Positions 1-11,400 are shown, numbered from the stretch's first letter. The stretch: 64,000 nucleotides of DNA from Alopecurus myosuroides (GCA_028641055.1 CM054063.1:182782756-182846755); one strand, 5' to 3'. Notes: a model not told the origin generated them from the letters alone. Numbers and translations: made by a program.

Positions 1-373
1 TTCACCTTCTAAAATTGCCACAACCGCATTCTGCATGTGCAGGTTTCTTACGCGCGTGCCGTGCCTTTTAAACTTTGGTCGTATATACATTGCTGACCAC
101 ATCGGATGTTTTAGCATGATTGAACCTTAACGTATAGATTTTTTTTTACTCGTTTAAACAAGTGACATTGGGATATGGGAATACTAAATTGTACATGAAA
201 CGACGATGAAGTTTAGATTAGCACCAAGCCACAATTTTGCTGACACGTCTGGGGTTTTGTTAGGGGGAGAAGAGAAGGGTGTAGGCATGAGTTGGCACCG
301 ACCAACACCTACGCCACATCCTTCTGGCATCGACGGCCCTGCACGGAGGCTGCGACGCGGACGCCTCTACCAC
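1..373. other. Flank left of the thaumatin-like fragment; no gene recognised
   Basis: The first ~200 bases are AT-rich and show no coding pattern. From about 290 to 373 the DNA becomes GC-rich and is the 3' flank of the minus-strand thaumatin-like fragment. A short near-duplication is visible: the stretch around 306-345 (CCTACGCCAC ... CATCGACGGCCCTGCAC) recurs around 370-412 with a few changes. Nothing else can be supported. Confidence 0.5.
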
Positions 374-1040
374 CTACGCCACGTCCGTCCGGTATCGACG
401 GCCCTGCACGTTGCCACCTTCGGCCTCACGTCTCATGCAGGTGAAGGTGCTGGTGAGGTCGTCGAAGGCATAGCACTTGCAACGCGGGCACGCCATCGAG
501 TAAGCGGTGATGCAGCAAGTGTTGGGGTTCGCGAACGCGCCCCTGCAGCAGTACTTTGGCTTGCCGGAGTCGTCGCATGGGCTCCGTCACGCACCCCCGC
601 TCGCCGTCCGGATCTCAGCGGGGCACTGCAGGTTCAGCTCTGCCGAGCAGCCCGCCGCCGCGCATGTCATACTGCTGTTGACAGGCTCTACCAGGATGGG
701 CAGGTTCTGTATTCCTCCGTTCACGAAACTCATCATGTAGAAGTTGTTGCGCCAGCATCGCATCTCTCGCACCAACTCAGCCAGTCAGTCAGAGCACTCC
801 AGCGTGTCGGTCAGGCAGTCACCCATGGCCATTAAACATGAAGCTAGCTGTCTGTCCCTGCCCCCGGACCGTGAGCGCCCACAGCCGGCCGGACACGCAG
901 TGAAGGCGATGCGGAGCCCCAAACGGTCGTATACTTGTAGGTGTACTTGTCGGATCCCCTGTGCATGTCCTTTGAAACTTCTCGTCTCGGAGCAAGTGAG
1001 ATGACTCCGGTATAATAACAACAAGCGATTCCGAATCAAT
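374..1040 (-). pseudogene. Thaumatin-like protein (PR-5 family) pseudogene, copy 1
   Basis: Thaumatin-like proteins are secreted, disulfide-rich PR-5 defence proteins. Reading the minus strand from about 830 down to a TAG at 376-374 gives, in pieces, the family pattern: GDCLTDTLEC, then NNFYMMSFVNG, LPILVEP, CAAAGCSAELNLQCPAEI, then CDDSGKPKYCCRGAF, CCITAYSMACPRC and YAFDDLTSTFTC. The cysteine spacing and the closing YAFDDLTSTFTC are characteristic. The gene is dead. An in-frame TGA at 589-587 replaces the Cys codon after SGGA, there is a frameshift near 830, and another stop lies near 785. The N-terminal half is hard to align. Only this copy keeps the C-terminal half; the two copies to the right are cut at the repeat border. 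The family assignment is from memory. Confidence 0.75.
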
Positions 1041-1246
1041 GGTTATATTATTTTTGACTTCATAATGTTTTAAAGAATGGCTAAAGAAAATCATACCATA
1101 ATCAATGGCAAAAATAAATGGCCTAAAAAAAATATACTAACCGGACGGAACTCATGGTTCCGTCCCAATCACCGTAAAAGAGCTGATAAAGATAACACGA
1201 TGGATTATGAATTAAGGATTAAATGTTCTCACTGGCTTGTTCGTAC

Positions 1247-1443
1247 CTGCCATGCCAACAGCGGCCTTGAACGCCTTCCTCCTCTTCCTCTCATCATCCA
1301 GCGCCAACTTGAGAACAATCTTTTGCTGCGACAAATCGGGAAAACATATTCAGGTCGATGCAACAAAATCGAGTAAACTGAAGAACACTAGCTAGTCCTA
1401 AACAAGACAAACGGGGCCTTAGTTAGTAACATACCTTAACCAT
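1247..1443 (-). pseudogene. Small HMA-domain gene, exons 1-2 only (unit 1)
   Basis: On the minus strand an ATG at 1443 starts a nine-base exon (1443-1435, M-V-K). It is followed by a perfect GTATGT donor, an intron, and an acceptor GTCGCAG. Exon 2 (1325-1247) reads QKIVLKLALDDERKRRKAF then KAAVGMAG, ending at a GTACGA donor. A tiny first exon followed by xKQKIVxK(V/L) and a conserved A-V-x-G is typical of grass small heavy-metal-associated proteins, the family also integrated as decoy domains in some NLR receptors. The usual CxxC metal site is replaced by DDERKRR, as in many grass paralogues. No third exon is seen: the next recognisable sequence downstream is the thaumatin-like fragment, so the gene is truncated at its 3' end. 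Confidence 0.7.
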
Positions 1444-1587
1444 CTTGCAACTTGCAGGGAGTCTCACACAATCTCTAGATCAGACAGTACACTGGCAGAC
1501 TGGCTACTTGAAGAGTGCGTTTGCTTTTGTGCAATGTGACAAATGAAAGTGATGAGCCGCTTCTTATGAGCAAGAAGACACTCTGGT

Positions 1588-1595
1588 CTTTTATA
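1588..1595 (-). promoter_or_regulatory. TATA box of the HMA gene fragment (unit 1)
   Basis: TATAAAAG on the minus strand, 145 bp upstream of the ATG at 1443. A GA-rich tract (GGCAGAGAGAGGCAGAGAG on the plus strand, 1600-1619) lies just upstream. Identical boxes stand at 3278-3285 and 4969-4976 in the other two units. Confidence 0.55.
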
Positions 1596-2300
1596 GGCAG
1601 GCAGAGAGAGGCAGAGAGAGCAGAGGGAAGCAGCAAAGAAGGCTCTAGAGAGAGAAAGGTTGGCCAAATGGAACAAACAACCAATCAGCCAATCAAACAG
1701 TGCATTCGCTGCTGAATAATTGACGCGACAGGAGCCACGCCAAACGCCCAAGCTGGCTGGTGCTCCTCCTGGAAGCTCAACGTCGGATTAGTGGCTCATA
1801 CGCTCTGGTCGGTGCTAGTGCGGCACAAGTTTCCACGCATTTGGTCCAAACACGAGACAAAGCCAAGCCACCAAAGAGAAGATATCTTTCCTAAGCTATG
1901 ATGGCTTGGTAGTGCCGAGCTTATCGAAAGAGGGCCCTAGCTAGCTAGCCCCAGTTATTGGTTTGTCGTGGAATATTTTTGCTCTGATTGTGCGATTATT
2001 GAATAATTCCCCATTTTGTCGAAAGATTATTCTTCACTCTTGGCGTCTCAAGGAGGTGTCTGGCAAAATATCCAGCCGAGTAGAAGGAAGTGAAAGTGAG
2101 GCACATGACATTAGCCACGTTTGAGAAATTGGAGCACCTCAGCTTCACTTTCGGCACAATTGTGACCTTACATCATAGTTTTCCCGTCGTGCGTATAAGA
2201 TTTACAAGGAAAGAGATATGCTGTCAACACCCAAGCTGCAGGTAGTAAAAAAGTCCATTTGAACATAGACCATTCTTCCTCACCGGTATATATACAGTGG

Positions 2301-2730
2301 GGATCTCAGCGGGGCACTGCAGGTTCAGCTCTGCCGAGCAGCCCGCCGCCGCGCATGTCATACTGCTGTTGACAGGCTCTACCAGGATGGGCAGGTTCTG
2401 TATTCCTCCGTTCACGAAACTCATCATGTAGAAGTTGTTGCGCCAGCATCGCATCTCTCGCACCAACTCAGCCAGTCAGTCAGAGCACTCCAGCGTGTCG
2501 GTCAGGCAGTCACCCATGGCCATTAAACATGAAGCTAGCTGTCTGTCCCTGCCCCCGGACCGTGAGCGCCCACAGCCGGCCGGACACGCAGTGAAGGCGA
2601 TGCGGAGCCCCAAACGGTCGTATACTTGTAGGTGTACTTGTCGGATCCCCTGTGCATGTCCTTTGAAACTTCTCGTCTCGGAGCAAGTGAGATGACTCCG
2701 GTATAATAACAACAAGCGATTCCGAATCAA
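2301..2730 (-). pseudogene. Thaumatin-like fragment, unit 2 (truncated)
   Basis: Same sequence as copy 1 from the decayed N-terminal region to CPAEI, then cut at the repeat junction at 2301. Beyond the junction the frame runs into unrelated bases (PTVYIPVRKNG). The C-terminal cysteine-rich half is absent. Confidence 0.7.
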
Positions 2731-2936
2731 TGGTTATATTATTTTTGACTTCATAATGTTTTAAAGAATGGCTAAAGAAAATCATACCATAATCAATGGC
2801 AAAAATAAATGGCCTAAAAAAATATACTAACCGGACGGAACTCATGGTTCCGTCCCAATCACCGTAAAAGAGCTGATAAAGATAACACGATGGATTATGA
2901 ATTAAGGATTAAATGTTCTCACTGGCTTGTTCGTAC

Positions 2937-3133
2937 CTGCCATGCCAACAGCGGCCTTGAACGCCTTCCTCCTCTTCCTCTCATCATCCAGCGCCAACTT
3001 GAGAACAATCTTTTGCTGCGACAAATCGGGAAAACATATTCAGGTCGATGCAACAAAATCGAGTAAACTGAAGAACACTAGCTAGTCCTAAACAAGACAA
3101 ACGGGGCCTTAGTTAGTAACATACCTTAACCAT
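2937..3133 (-). pseudogene. Small HMA-domain gene, exons 1-2 only (unit 2)
   Basis: Exact counterpart of the unit 1 fragment, 1690 bp to the right: exon 1 at 3133-3125, exon 2 at 3015-2937, with the same donor and acceptor sites and the same TATA box at 3278-3285. The coding sequence shows no difference from unit 1. Confidence 0.68.
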
Positions 3134-3990
3134 CTTGCAACTTGCAGGGAGTCTCACACAATCTCTAGATCAGACAGTACACTGGCAGACTGGCTACTTG
3201 AAGAGTGCGTTTGCTTTTGTGCAATGTGACAAATGAAAGTGATGAGCCGCTTCTTATGAGCAAGAAGACACTCTGGTCTTTTATAGGCAGGCAGAGAGAG
3301 GCAGAGAGAGCAGAGGGAAGCAGCAAAGAAGGCTCTAGAGAGAGAAAGGTTGGCCAAATGGAACAAACAACCAATCAGCCAATCAAACAGTGCATTCGCT
3401 GCTGAATAATTGACGCGACAGGAGCCACGCCAAACGCCCAAGCTGGCTGGTGCTCCTCCTGGAAGCTCAACGTCGGATTAGTGGCTCATACGCTCTGGTC
3501 GGTGCTAGTGCGGCACAAGTTTCCACGCATTTGGTCCAAACACGAGACAAAGCCAAGCCACCAAAGAGAAGATATCTTTCCTAAGCTACGATGGCTTGGT
3601 AGTGCCGAGCTTATCGAAAGAGGGCCCTAGCTAGCTAGCCCCAGTTATTGGTTTGTCGTGGAATATTTTTGCTCTGATTGTGCGATTATTGAATAATTCC
3701 CCATTTTGTCGAAAGATTATTCTTCACTCTTGGCGTCTCAAGGAGGTGTCTGGCAAAATATCCAGCCGAGTAGAAGGAAGTGAAAGTGAGGCACATGACA
3801 TTAGCAACGTTTGAGAAATTGGAGCACCTCAGCTTCACTTTCGGCACAATTGTGACCTTACATCATAGTTTTCCCGTCGTGCGTATAAGATTTACAAGGA
3901 AAGAGATATGCTGTCAACACCCAAGCTGCAGGTAGTAAAAAAGTCCATTTGAACATAGACCATTCTTCCTCACCGGTATATATACAGTGG

Positions 3991-4420
3991 GGATCTCAGC
4001 GGGGCACTGCAGGTTCAGCTCTGCCGAGCAGCCCGCCGCCGCGCATGTCATACTGCTGTTGACAGGCTCTACCAGGATGGGCAGGTTCTGTATTCCTCCG
4101 TTCACGAAACTCATCATGTAGAAGTTGTTGCGCCAGCATCGCATCTCTCGCACCAACTCAGCCAGTCAGTCAGAGCACTCCAGCGTGTCGGTCAGGCAGT
4201 CACCCATGGCCATTAAACATGAAGCTAGCTGTCTGTCCCTGCCCCCGGACCGTGAGCGCCCACAGCCGGCCGGACACGCAGTGAAGGCGATGCGGAGCCC
4301 CAAACGGTCGTATACTTGTAGGTGTACTTGTCGGATCCCCTGTGCATGTCCTTTGAAACTTCTCGTCTCGGAGCAAGTGAGATGACTCCGGTATAATAAC
4401 AACAAGCGATTCCGAATCAA
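3991..4420 (-). pseudogene. Thaumatin-like fragment, unit 3 (truncated)
   Basis: Third copy of the truncated thaumatin-like sequence, cut at the unit border at 3991 exactly as in unit 2. Confidence 0.7.
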
Positions 4421-4627
4421 TGGTTATATTATTTTTGACTTCATAATGTTTTAAAGAATGGCTAAAGAAAATCATACCATAATCAATGGCAAAAATAAAT
4501 GGCCTAAAAAAAATATACTAACCGGACGGAACTCATGGTTCCGTCCCAATCACCGTAAAAGAGCTGATAAAGATAACACGATGGATTATGAATTAAGGAT
4601 TAAATGTTCTCACTGGCTTGTTCGTAC

Positions 4628-4824
4628 CTGCCATGCCAACAGCGGCCTTGAACGCCTTCCTCCTCTTCCTCTCATCATCCAGCGCCAACTTGAGAACAAT
4701 CTTTTGCTGCGACAAATCGGGAAAACATATTCAGGTCGATGCAACAAAATCGAGTAAACTGAAGAACACTAGCTAGTCCTAAACAAGACAAACGGGGCCT
4801 TAGTTAGTAACATACCTTAACCAT
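4628..4824 (-). pseudogene. Small HMA-domain gene, exons 1-2 only (unit 3)
   Basis: Third copy: exon 1 at 4824-4816, exon 2 at 4706-4628, TATA box at 4969-4976. The exons are identical to the other two. The only nearby change is one A-to-G in the 5' flank (near 5013). Confidence 0.68.
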
Positions 4825-5680
4825 CTTGCAACTTGCAGGGAGTCTCACACAATCTCTAGATCAGACAGTACACTGGCAGACTGGCTACTTGAAGAGTGCG
4901 TTTGCTTTTGTGCAATGTGACAAATGAAAGTGATGAGCCGCTTCTTATGAGCAAGAAGACACTCTGGTCTTTTATAGGCAGGCAGAGAGAGGCAGAGAGA
5001 GCAGAGGGAAGCGGCAAAGAAGGCTCTAGAGAGAGAAAGGTTGGCCAAATGGAACAAACAACCAATCAGCCAATCAAACAGTGCATTCGCTGCTGAATAA
5101 TTGACGCGACAGGAGCCACGCCAAACGCCCAAGCTGGCTGGTGCTCCTCCTGGAAGCTCAACGTCGGATTAGTGGCTCATACGCTCTGGTCGGTGCTAGT
5201 GCGGCACAAGTTTCCACGCATTTGGTCCAAACACGAGACAAAGCCAAGCCACCAAAGAGAAGATATCTTTCCTAAGCTATGATGGCTTGGTAGTGCCGAG
5301 CTTATCGAAAGAGGGCCCTAGCTAGCTAGCCCCAGTTATTGGTTTGTCGTGGAATATTTTTGCTCTGATTGTGCGATTATTGAATAATTCCCCATTTTGT
5401 CGAAAGATTATTCTTCACTCTTGGCGTCTCAAGGAGGTGTCTGGCAAAATATCCAGCCGAGTAGAAGGAAGTGAAAGTGAGGCACATGACATTAGCCACG
5501 TTTGAGAAATTGGAGCACCTCAGCTTCACTTTCGGCACAATTGTGACCTTACATCATAGTTTTCCCGTCGTGCGTATAAGATTTACAAGGAAAGAGATAT
5601 GCTGTCAACACCCAAGCTGCAGGTAGTAAAAAAGTCCATTTGAACATAGACCATTCTTCCTCACCGGTATATATACAGTG

Positions 5681-6166
5681 CATAAGAAAATGTTTGCTGG
5701 GATCAAAAGCTCTTTCGAAGAACGCGTAGGATTTGTCGACTATTGAACTTTTTTTTTGGGGCTTTTAGACAATGGATGTACGTTCTCAATGACAGTTTAG
5801 ATTGCTTTTGGCATTTATATGATTTAGTATAATTCCCTTTTTCCAATCTCTTTCGCCTATTTCACTGCTTTGTAACCAGTGTTTTCCTGTTTTCATGGAT
5901 ATTGTTTCCGCATGTTTTACAAGATAATTTCATCACAACGCATTCTTTAGCTACTACAAACTCAGCCTCAGATCATCAGATGATGTCTTCCAATAAATGT
6001 TCAGCAAAAAATCAATTCTTACTTATGCACTGATATTTTCCGAGACAATTATTGGAGGGGCCTCCAAAGTATCTAAATTATTGTGGGCAGCCCACATCAT
6101 TCTCAAGCACCAACAGTTAAATTAATCTTGTGGGAGAAAAGTTTGCTGATCAAAAGATTTATAGTA
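5681..6166. other. Intergenic, no gene seen
   Basis: AT-rich sequence right of the tandem array. It shows no domain, no splice-consistent coding and no terminal repeats that I recognise. Confidence 0.5.
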
Positions 6167-6170
6167 CTAG

Positions 6171-7458
6171 TAGCTGTGCCTGGGCAAGGTAGCTGTCCAA
6201 AGCTGACGTTAAAACATGAACTGTTTAGTAGTCTCTGATTGATTGGGGACAGAAGAAGAACCTTAATTGTTTATATTCCTGCATAAGCATTAGAATAAGT
6301 TCACTTTATAACGTTGCTTAGTGTGAACGAATCAGCCAAAAAAAAATTGGGAAATGTCCCCTGGGATTTGGTCATCAGATAGTTCGATTCGCTCCAGTTT
6401 GTTGCACTTTATTGGCAGGTCTTTTTTCTCGGTACCCTTGACCGAAGACCAGAAAAGATAATTTGTTCGCACGATTCTCAGTGCCAATTTGAAGACCTTT
6501 TGAAGAGGGATTCTCTCTCTCTGTGTAAACTGAATATCTCACGGGTTCCTTTGCCTCGTTCAAAATCCTACTGGTTTTTCAACTCGAGGAATTTCTTTGC
6601 ATTGTAGTGCCAAAACTTCTTTCAGCCCGTGCTGAAGAGTAACTTGTTAAGCAAAACAGAACAAAGCTCCTCACAATTTCTTGCTTGAGGTTTAAGTGTT
6701 TGCCTGTCGTCAAGTTAACATCGAAATCAGCAGTATCTGTCCACGCGATGATTCGGTTCCTGTCCTATCCGGCCGGCCTACCTTGTGCCTACATGGTAGC
6801 CTGCATACATGGCGACCCAACGGTGGACACGTAAGAAAGAAGAGAAGACGCAGCGTCACTTTGGTCTCGCATTTTACATCAGCCACAGGATTTGGGGACA
6901 GCGATGGCCAAGAACATGTGCTAGTTTGGTAAGTATATGGAATGAGGTAGCCTGAACAGAACTGGTACTAATAAATAGTATAAGATCACTAGATTGTTGT
7001 AGATCTTGATCGATCTCCCCTCTCCCCGTCATTTCACAAATTTGTCTGTAAACGACAAATTGAAGCTCCATATGGGATAAAGTGCAGAGGTCAAGTAATT
7101 TACACACAAGTAGTACTGAGGTAAAATAGCGTGTGTACACGCTGCCTTACCCACGATCCTAGCTTGTGAGTCGTTTTTTTTAATTAGGAGATCGATCAAA
7201 CTATAGGTAGTGTTCCGATCACGAGTGCATGTCACACACGGTCTGCTGTCTGGTCCGTCATGGTGTGCCTAAGTTTTGTACGCGTGGTCTTCGTCAGGCC
7301 ACCGAGCACGGCGCGGATTGTCTGACTTAGGCTTGGTGACTTTTTTAAAAAAATTGGTCATTGCCAGACGGGACCCACACCTGATGAGACCCACATGTCG
7401 GTCACCCAAAATCAGGGTGGGTCTAGATACATGCATGTTTTAACAAATGGAAGTCATC
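6171..7458. other. No gene seen
   Basis: Interior of the candidate Helitron. I found no recognisable protein domain on either strand; the short open frames here have no supporting motif. A polypyrimidine/purine stretch lies around 6510-6525 and an A-run at 6338-6347. Confidence 0.4.
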
Positions 7459-7481
7459 TATTTTGGAACGGAGAGAGTATT
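7459..7481. repeat. Stowaway-type MITE terminus (solo)
   Basis: CTATTTTGGAACGGAGAGAG at 7458-7477 is the inverted form of the grass Stowaway/Tc1-mariner terminus (CTCCCTCCGTTCC...). No partner terminus was found nearby, so this is a remnant. Confidence 0.45.
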
Positions 7482-7591
7482 TCTTATTGTCATCCCTAGC
7501 AATTTAATGAGAAGTAATTATATTTTGGTAGGAAATTATTTTCTAACAAAAGACATATTGTACAATGGAGAAATTAGTTTTCTCTTATCTA

Positions 7592-7700
7592 TCTATACCT
7601 AATAATAAAGAGAGGAAGGTTTCTTCCGGTCCTTCACTGGTTTTACCGTTTTGCCCTCCCACCAATTTATGGATTACGGAAAATTGCCATTGCGTTTCGG
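7592..7700 (+). mobile_element. Helitron-like 5' end, partial
   Basis: TCTATACCTAATAATAAAG begins at 7592 and is preceded by A. It is followed by AGAGGAAGGTTTCTTCC and 'ACCAATTTATGGATTACGG', which I recall as the start of a common grass Helitron family. No matching 3' end on the plus strand could be assigned, so only the 5' portion is called. Confidence 0.4.
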
Positions 7701-8229
7701 TTGTTTTGTTTGCTTCGCTTCCTACGAGGCTACGACTCCCTCCCCCAACCTCTTCGTCCTAACGCTCCAGCCCGCTCCGGTACTCCTGCTCGTCGGACCG
7801 GACCTCCACCGCCGGCGGTCCCCTGCATCTCCCCTGTATACCCCAAAAAGAACCCTGCCTATCCGTCCCATTCCCATCCGTCCCGAGAGAGGTGATGTTC
7901 TGTGAGGCTGGACGTGTTTGGTTAATGCAGTGGTAACGTAAAGGGCAATGGAATGGGATCACGGAGGGATCAGTGAAGTAATAGACCATTTGCGTTTTTG
8001 TTTGGTTCGTGGACGTAAAGGTATCAGGTTGGATAACCATGTTTGGTTTGACACAGCAGTCTATAGTCTGAATACACATAACAAGCCATTTGCATCGGAA
8101 AATTCTACATAAGTAAAACAAAAATAATTTTCACATGCAATTCACAAGTTTTTCACGGGCACAAAATTCTAAATTCATCAAACTGACAAATAATTTAAAA
8201 ATAAATTTGTATAAATTAATTACAAACAC

Positions 8230-8660
8230 ATCTCTTGATCGCTGGATAGCTCTCCATCGCCACAGACACCCCGCAACCCGCAGAGGCTCCGCCACAACGA
8301 CCGCACCTGAGCGTGCTGATGGCGTCCGACAGCGACTGGAAGTGCCGGGAGATAGTCTGCACGACCAGCGCCGTGTACCGCCTTGACGTCCCGGTGCCAG
8401 CCACCAAACTATGACACAAATATCTGCATCTGTGGGTGGTAGTGCCAGTACCTCCGGTCGACCTGGTCCAGCATAGCCATTAGCGTCGTCACCTTGTCCC
8501 TCTCTGCTGGCAGGTTGGTGGCGCCTTCGTGCTCCTCGCCATTGAGACTGTCGACTTTTATGCACTCACCGTTGTCCGTTATGTCTTCCTTCCTGTCCAC
8601 CCTTCTTGATAGCATCGTGCACGCTGACCACCTCGTGTCGTCGCGCGCCACAAAAAAACA
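8230..8660 (-). pseudogene. BEL1-like homeodomain protein, POX-domain fragment
   Basis: BELL proteins are TALE-class homeodomain transcription factors that pair with KNOX proteins; the POX domain lies upstream of the homeodomain. The minus strand shows, in order and in shifting frames: VVSVHDAIKKGGQ, then TTLMAMLDQVDRRYWHYHPQ and MQIFVS, then (after a frameshift near 8410) LVAGTGTSRRYTALVVQTIS and RHFQSLSDAI. This matches the POX consensus (MLDEVDRRY.QY..QM..V.S.FE..AG.G....YTALAL.TISR.FR.L.DAI). At least two frameshifts are present and no homeobox follows, so this is a captured, non-functional piece lying inside an inverted-repeat transposon. Family recognition is from memory but the match is long. 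Confidence 0.72.
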
Positions 8661-8719
8661 CCTCCAGTTCTGCACGTAAAAGTTGGCCGGCGAGTTCATG
8701 CTCACCCCCATCACCAACT

Positions 8720-10390
8720 GGGGTCCAAGCTTAACAATGGGGATGCAGCAACCGCCATGCCGCCTGGACGACTGTACTCTTGAAGCTACACTGTCATCAA
8801 AAGGGTATTGTCTACCTGGATATGTTCAGTTTTGGTCTTCAATCTTTGAAGTTCAAACTTGAAAGAAGTAAGAAGACTTAAAACTATCATCCCATCAGAA
8901 ACCCAGAAGATTATTTTAGCTTTCCTCTTGAATCTTCACATAGCAGTAGTACTCAAATTTGATTACACGTGGAATATAACTTCACATAGTTGGTGCCAAG
9001 AAATGATGATTAAGACAACCTATGTTTCAACATACTGTACTAAGGCATAAATTTGATAAGAATCGAGCAGGCAAGAATAACTGCAAATTCATTTGGAAAG
9101 TTACAAAACGGACGAACAAATTCAGACTGGCGGTTAGTCATTTAAGACCAATGAAACAAGCTAGTCGAGAGAATCAACCACTCACCATAAGCTGAAGGAT
9201 TATTTAGTTCCATCAAGGCATACTTGTTAAATACGAAAACTAACACAAAAAAATGAAGATATACCTGTTAGCAAAAAATTATTGCACACATCAAATATTC
9301 TCCTTACAAACTTGAGAAAGAACTCTAAAACTATCATATATGCACATTCCTTTATAAGAAAGGCAATCGGGCAATTATAATAAATCCATCTAAAAAAGGT
9401 AACCAGAACAAATCAATAAGCACAATGGACCTTATAAGGTTGTGCAAATTATTGCCCATGTCAAATATTTGTCAGCTTCCCCATGATATTGGCCATGTGG
9501 AAAATTGTTCTCTAGCTACAATTCTTCCTGATTAACTATTGGTGTAAATTATTTCACACAGTTTGTGACATGACACTCCAATGGGATAATGTGTTGCAGG
9601 ATTCTCATTTTCAGTCGTATTAACACCAACTAATCTATTTAATAGGTCGAATTGTATCATCTCACTAAGCACAGAAGATTATCACACGGCTGCAATAAGA
9701 CAGCCGAGCACCACTACACATGCTACCGATTATCTTGTCCAGTTATATAAACAACTGAAAATGAGGGTTGTTCTTGACCATGAACAACATTTTTTTCCAT
9801 AAAGTAAAATATGAATTCGCATTTACCCCTGATTTTTTCACTTGGTTGCATAAGGATTGGTCAATTAGGAGAGGGGAAATCTGAGTGAAAACAAATCAAC
9901 AATTCCAATTACTCACACAGAGTCAAGAACAAACATGAAGGGAGTAAAGAAATGGAGTAAGGGCGCATCAATTTCTGCACAAGAATATACTGCAGTACAC
10001 ACTAATAATCAGAGCAACATGTAGATTAGGAAGTGGTACCCAATCTAAGCAAAGATCTGGAGGGAGAGTCCTTGTACGGCCGGCCGGCCGGCCGGGAAGA
10101 GGAGGATAAGGAAACGGAGAAGGAGCACCACGTACCTCAAGCTTGGTGACCGGTGGATGCAGCTGCTCCTCCTGATGTGCCCTCACGCGACGCCGCTCCT
10201 CCTGATGTGCACTCACAAAGTGCCGGCGATGGTTAGTAGAGGACGTCGTCGAACGGGTAGCGGGCATGTACCGCTCCCAGCTCCGGCTCCGGCGCCGGCG
10301 GCGGGACTCGGCGGAGGAGTGGCGGGCAGAGATGATAGAGATCGAGATCCAATCCGGAGAGCCTTGCCTCCAGGTAACGCTAGCTGTTAC
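8720..10390. other. No gene seen; transposon interior
   Basis: Mostly AT-rich sequence with no domain. A GGCCGGCC run (about 10078-10095) and a GC-rich stretch follow near 10075-10330. One long open frame there (10507-9968, minus) has no recognisable motif and low-complexity composition, so I do not call it a gene. Confidence 0.4.
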
Positions 10391-10548
10391 CGCAGGGGGT
10401 TGACCGGTATCAATCCTAAGCAGTGGTGGGATTTGATTACGCGGTACCCGTTTACGTGTAAGCTGAACCAAACACGTTTTAAAGGTATCAGATAGCACTG
10501 TAATCAATTTACGTTACAGAATGGTGAACCAAACACCTCCTGAATACA

Positions 10549-11400
10549 AATCATCATTGACCAAGAGGCAAAACCTGAAGAAAGTCAACTCGCGGAATGC
10601 AGAGTACGGCCCTCGCGTGCAGGCTCTCATGGCGCCACGAATCGTGCGGATCGGCGGCCGCAGCCTGAAGGGCGGCATCCGGTCGCGTCGTGCAGGCTCT
10701 GCGGCGCTCACAGAGATCGCGCCGGGAAGTGGCCGCGTCGCGCAGGATGGTGCAGGGTCGCGTGGCGACGAAGCCGTGCGCCGCCTCGCCTTAGCTCTCT
10801 ACCACGCGGTTGTCGTGCCGGAAACCGCCGTTGGATGTGCCTTCCTGGCCGCGCACCGGCAAGCTTCTCTCCGGTTGTGGCCCCTACCTCGTATGTCCGT
10901 GCTTGCGCCGTCTCCTCTGCCTAGACCTCTGTCTTGTCCCGGCTCCGCCGTCCTCTGCCTGCGTCAGTTCGGCCTCCGACCAATGCGTCTCTCCTACGTC
11001 CTCTCCCGTGAGCGCCGCCCGACGCACCTCCCGCTGGCCATGGCGTATGGCTGCTACGGCCAAGCTGCCTCTAGCACTTCGTAGCTCCGGTCGCCCTCGC
11101 CAGCACCTGCTCGAGCTTCTCCATCTCGACTCCCGAGCGCGCTCTACCGGCTGACGAATCCTCTGCTACCTCATCGTCTTGCGTGCCCAGTCGCCTCCTG
11201 CCGTGCTCCGTGTCGTCGAACTGCTCTCTGCTGATCTGCATGCACGGCGTTCCCGCTGCAGCACAAGTCCGTGCCCAGCTGCAGGCTGCAGCAGTGCTGC
11301 TCCCGTGCGTGTGTGCAAGTCTTTCGCGACCACGAGCGAGAGGAATAAGGGCGTGCCCTCCGCATCACACGAATCGTTTTTTTTTACATAAGCGGTGGTA
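10549..11400. other. GC-rich stretch, no domain recognised
   Basis: Markedly GC-rich and open in several frames on both strands, as expected from composition alone. It may be a captured exon or first-intron sequence inside the candidate Helitron, but I recognise no protein family in any frame. Confidence 0.35.

Larger units (their letters stand above)
610..5680. repeat. Three tandem copies of a ~1690-bp unit
   Basis: The units start at 610/611, 2301/2302 and 3991/3992 (GATCTCAGCGGGGCACTGC) and end with TATATATACAGTG at about 2299, 3989 and 5680. The spacing is 1691 then 1690 bp; one base in an A-run accounts for the difference. Copies differ at only a handful of positions: 1909/3589 (T versus C in TATGATGG), 2115/3805 (C versus A in GCCACG) and 5013 (G for A). 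The triplication is therefore recent, or homogenised. Each unit holds, on the minus strand, a promoter and two exons of a small HMA gene followed by part of a thaumatin-like pseudogene. Copy 1 joins the rest of the thaumatin-like fragment on its left, so it is the ancestral left boundary. Confidence 0.93.
7905..10548. mobile_element. Inverted-repeat DNA transposon with captured gene fragment
   Basis: The left end (7908-8060) and the right end (10395-10548, reverse-complemented) both begin near a GTGTTTGGTT core, followed within ~20 bases by GTAACGTAAA. Both repeat the TGTTTGGTT word internally (left: 7913, ~7970, ~8030; right: ~10477 and ~10531 as ACCAAACAC). These are terminal plus subterminal inverted repeats about 150 bp long. 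The superfamily is uncertain: no clear target-site duplication could be read. No transposase is present. It contains a BEL1-like gene fragment, which makes it a Pack-type element. Confidence 0.5.

Noticed and set aside
785..1094. Minus-strand frames of 84-111 codons repeated in all three tandem units
   Set aside because: They cross the decayed N-terminal part of the thaumatin-like sequence in the wrong frames. Three copies simply reflect the tandem duplication.
10521..11084. 187-codon plus-strand frame in GC-rich DNA
   Set aside because: There are overlapping open frames on both strands and no recognisable family. Composition alone explains it.
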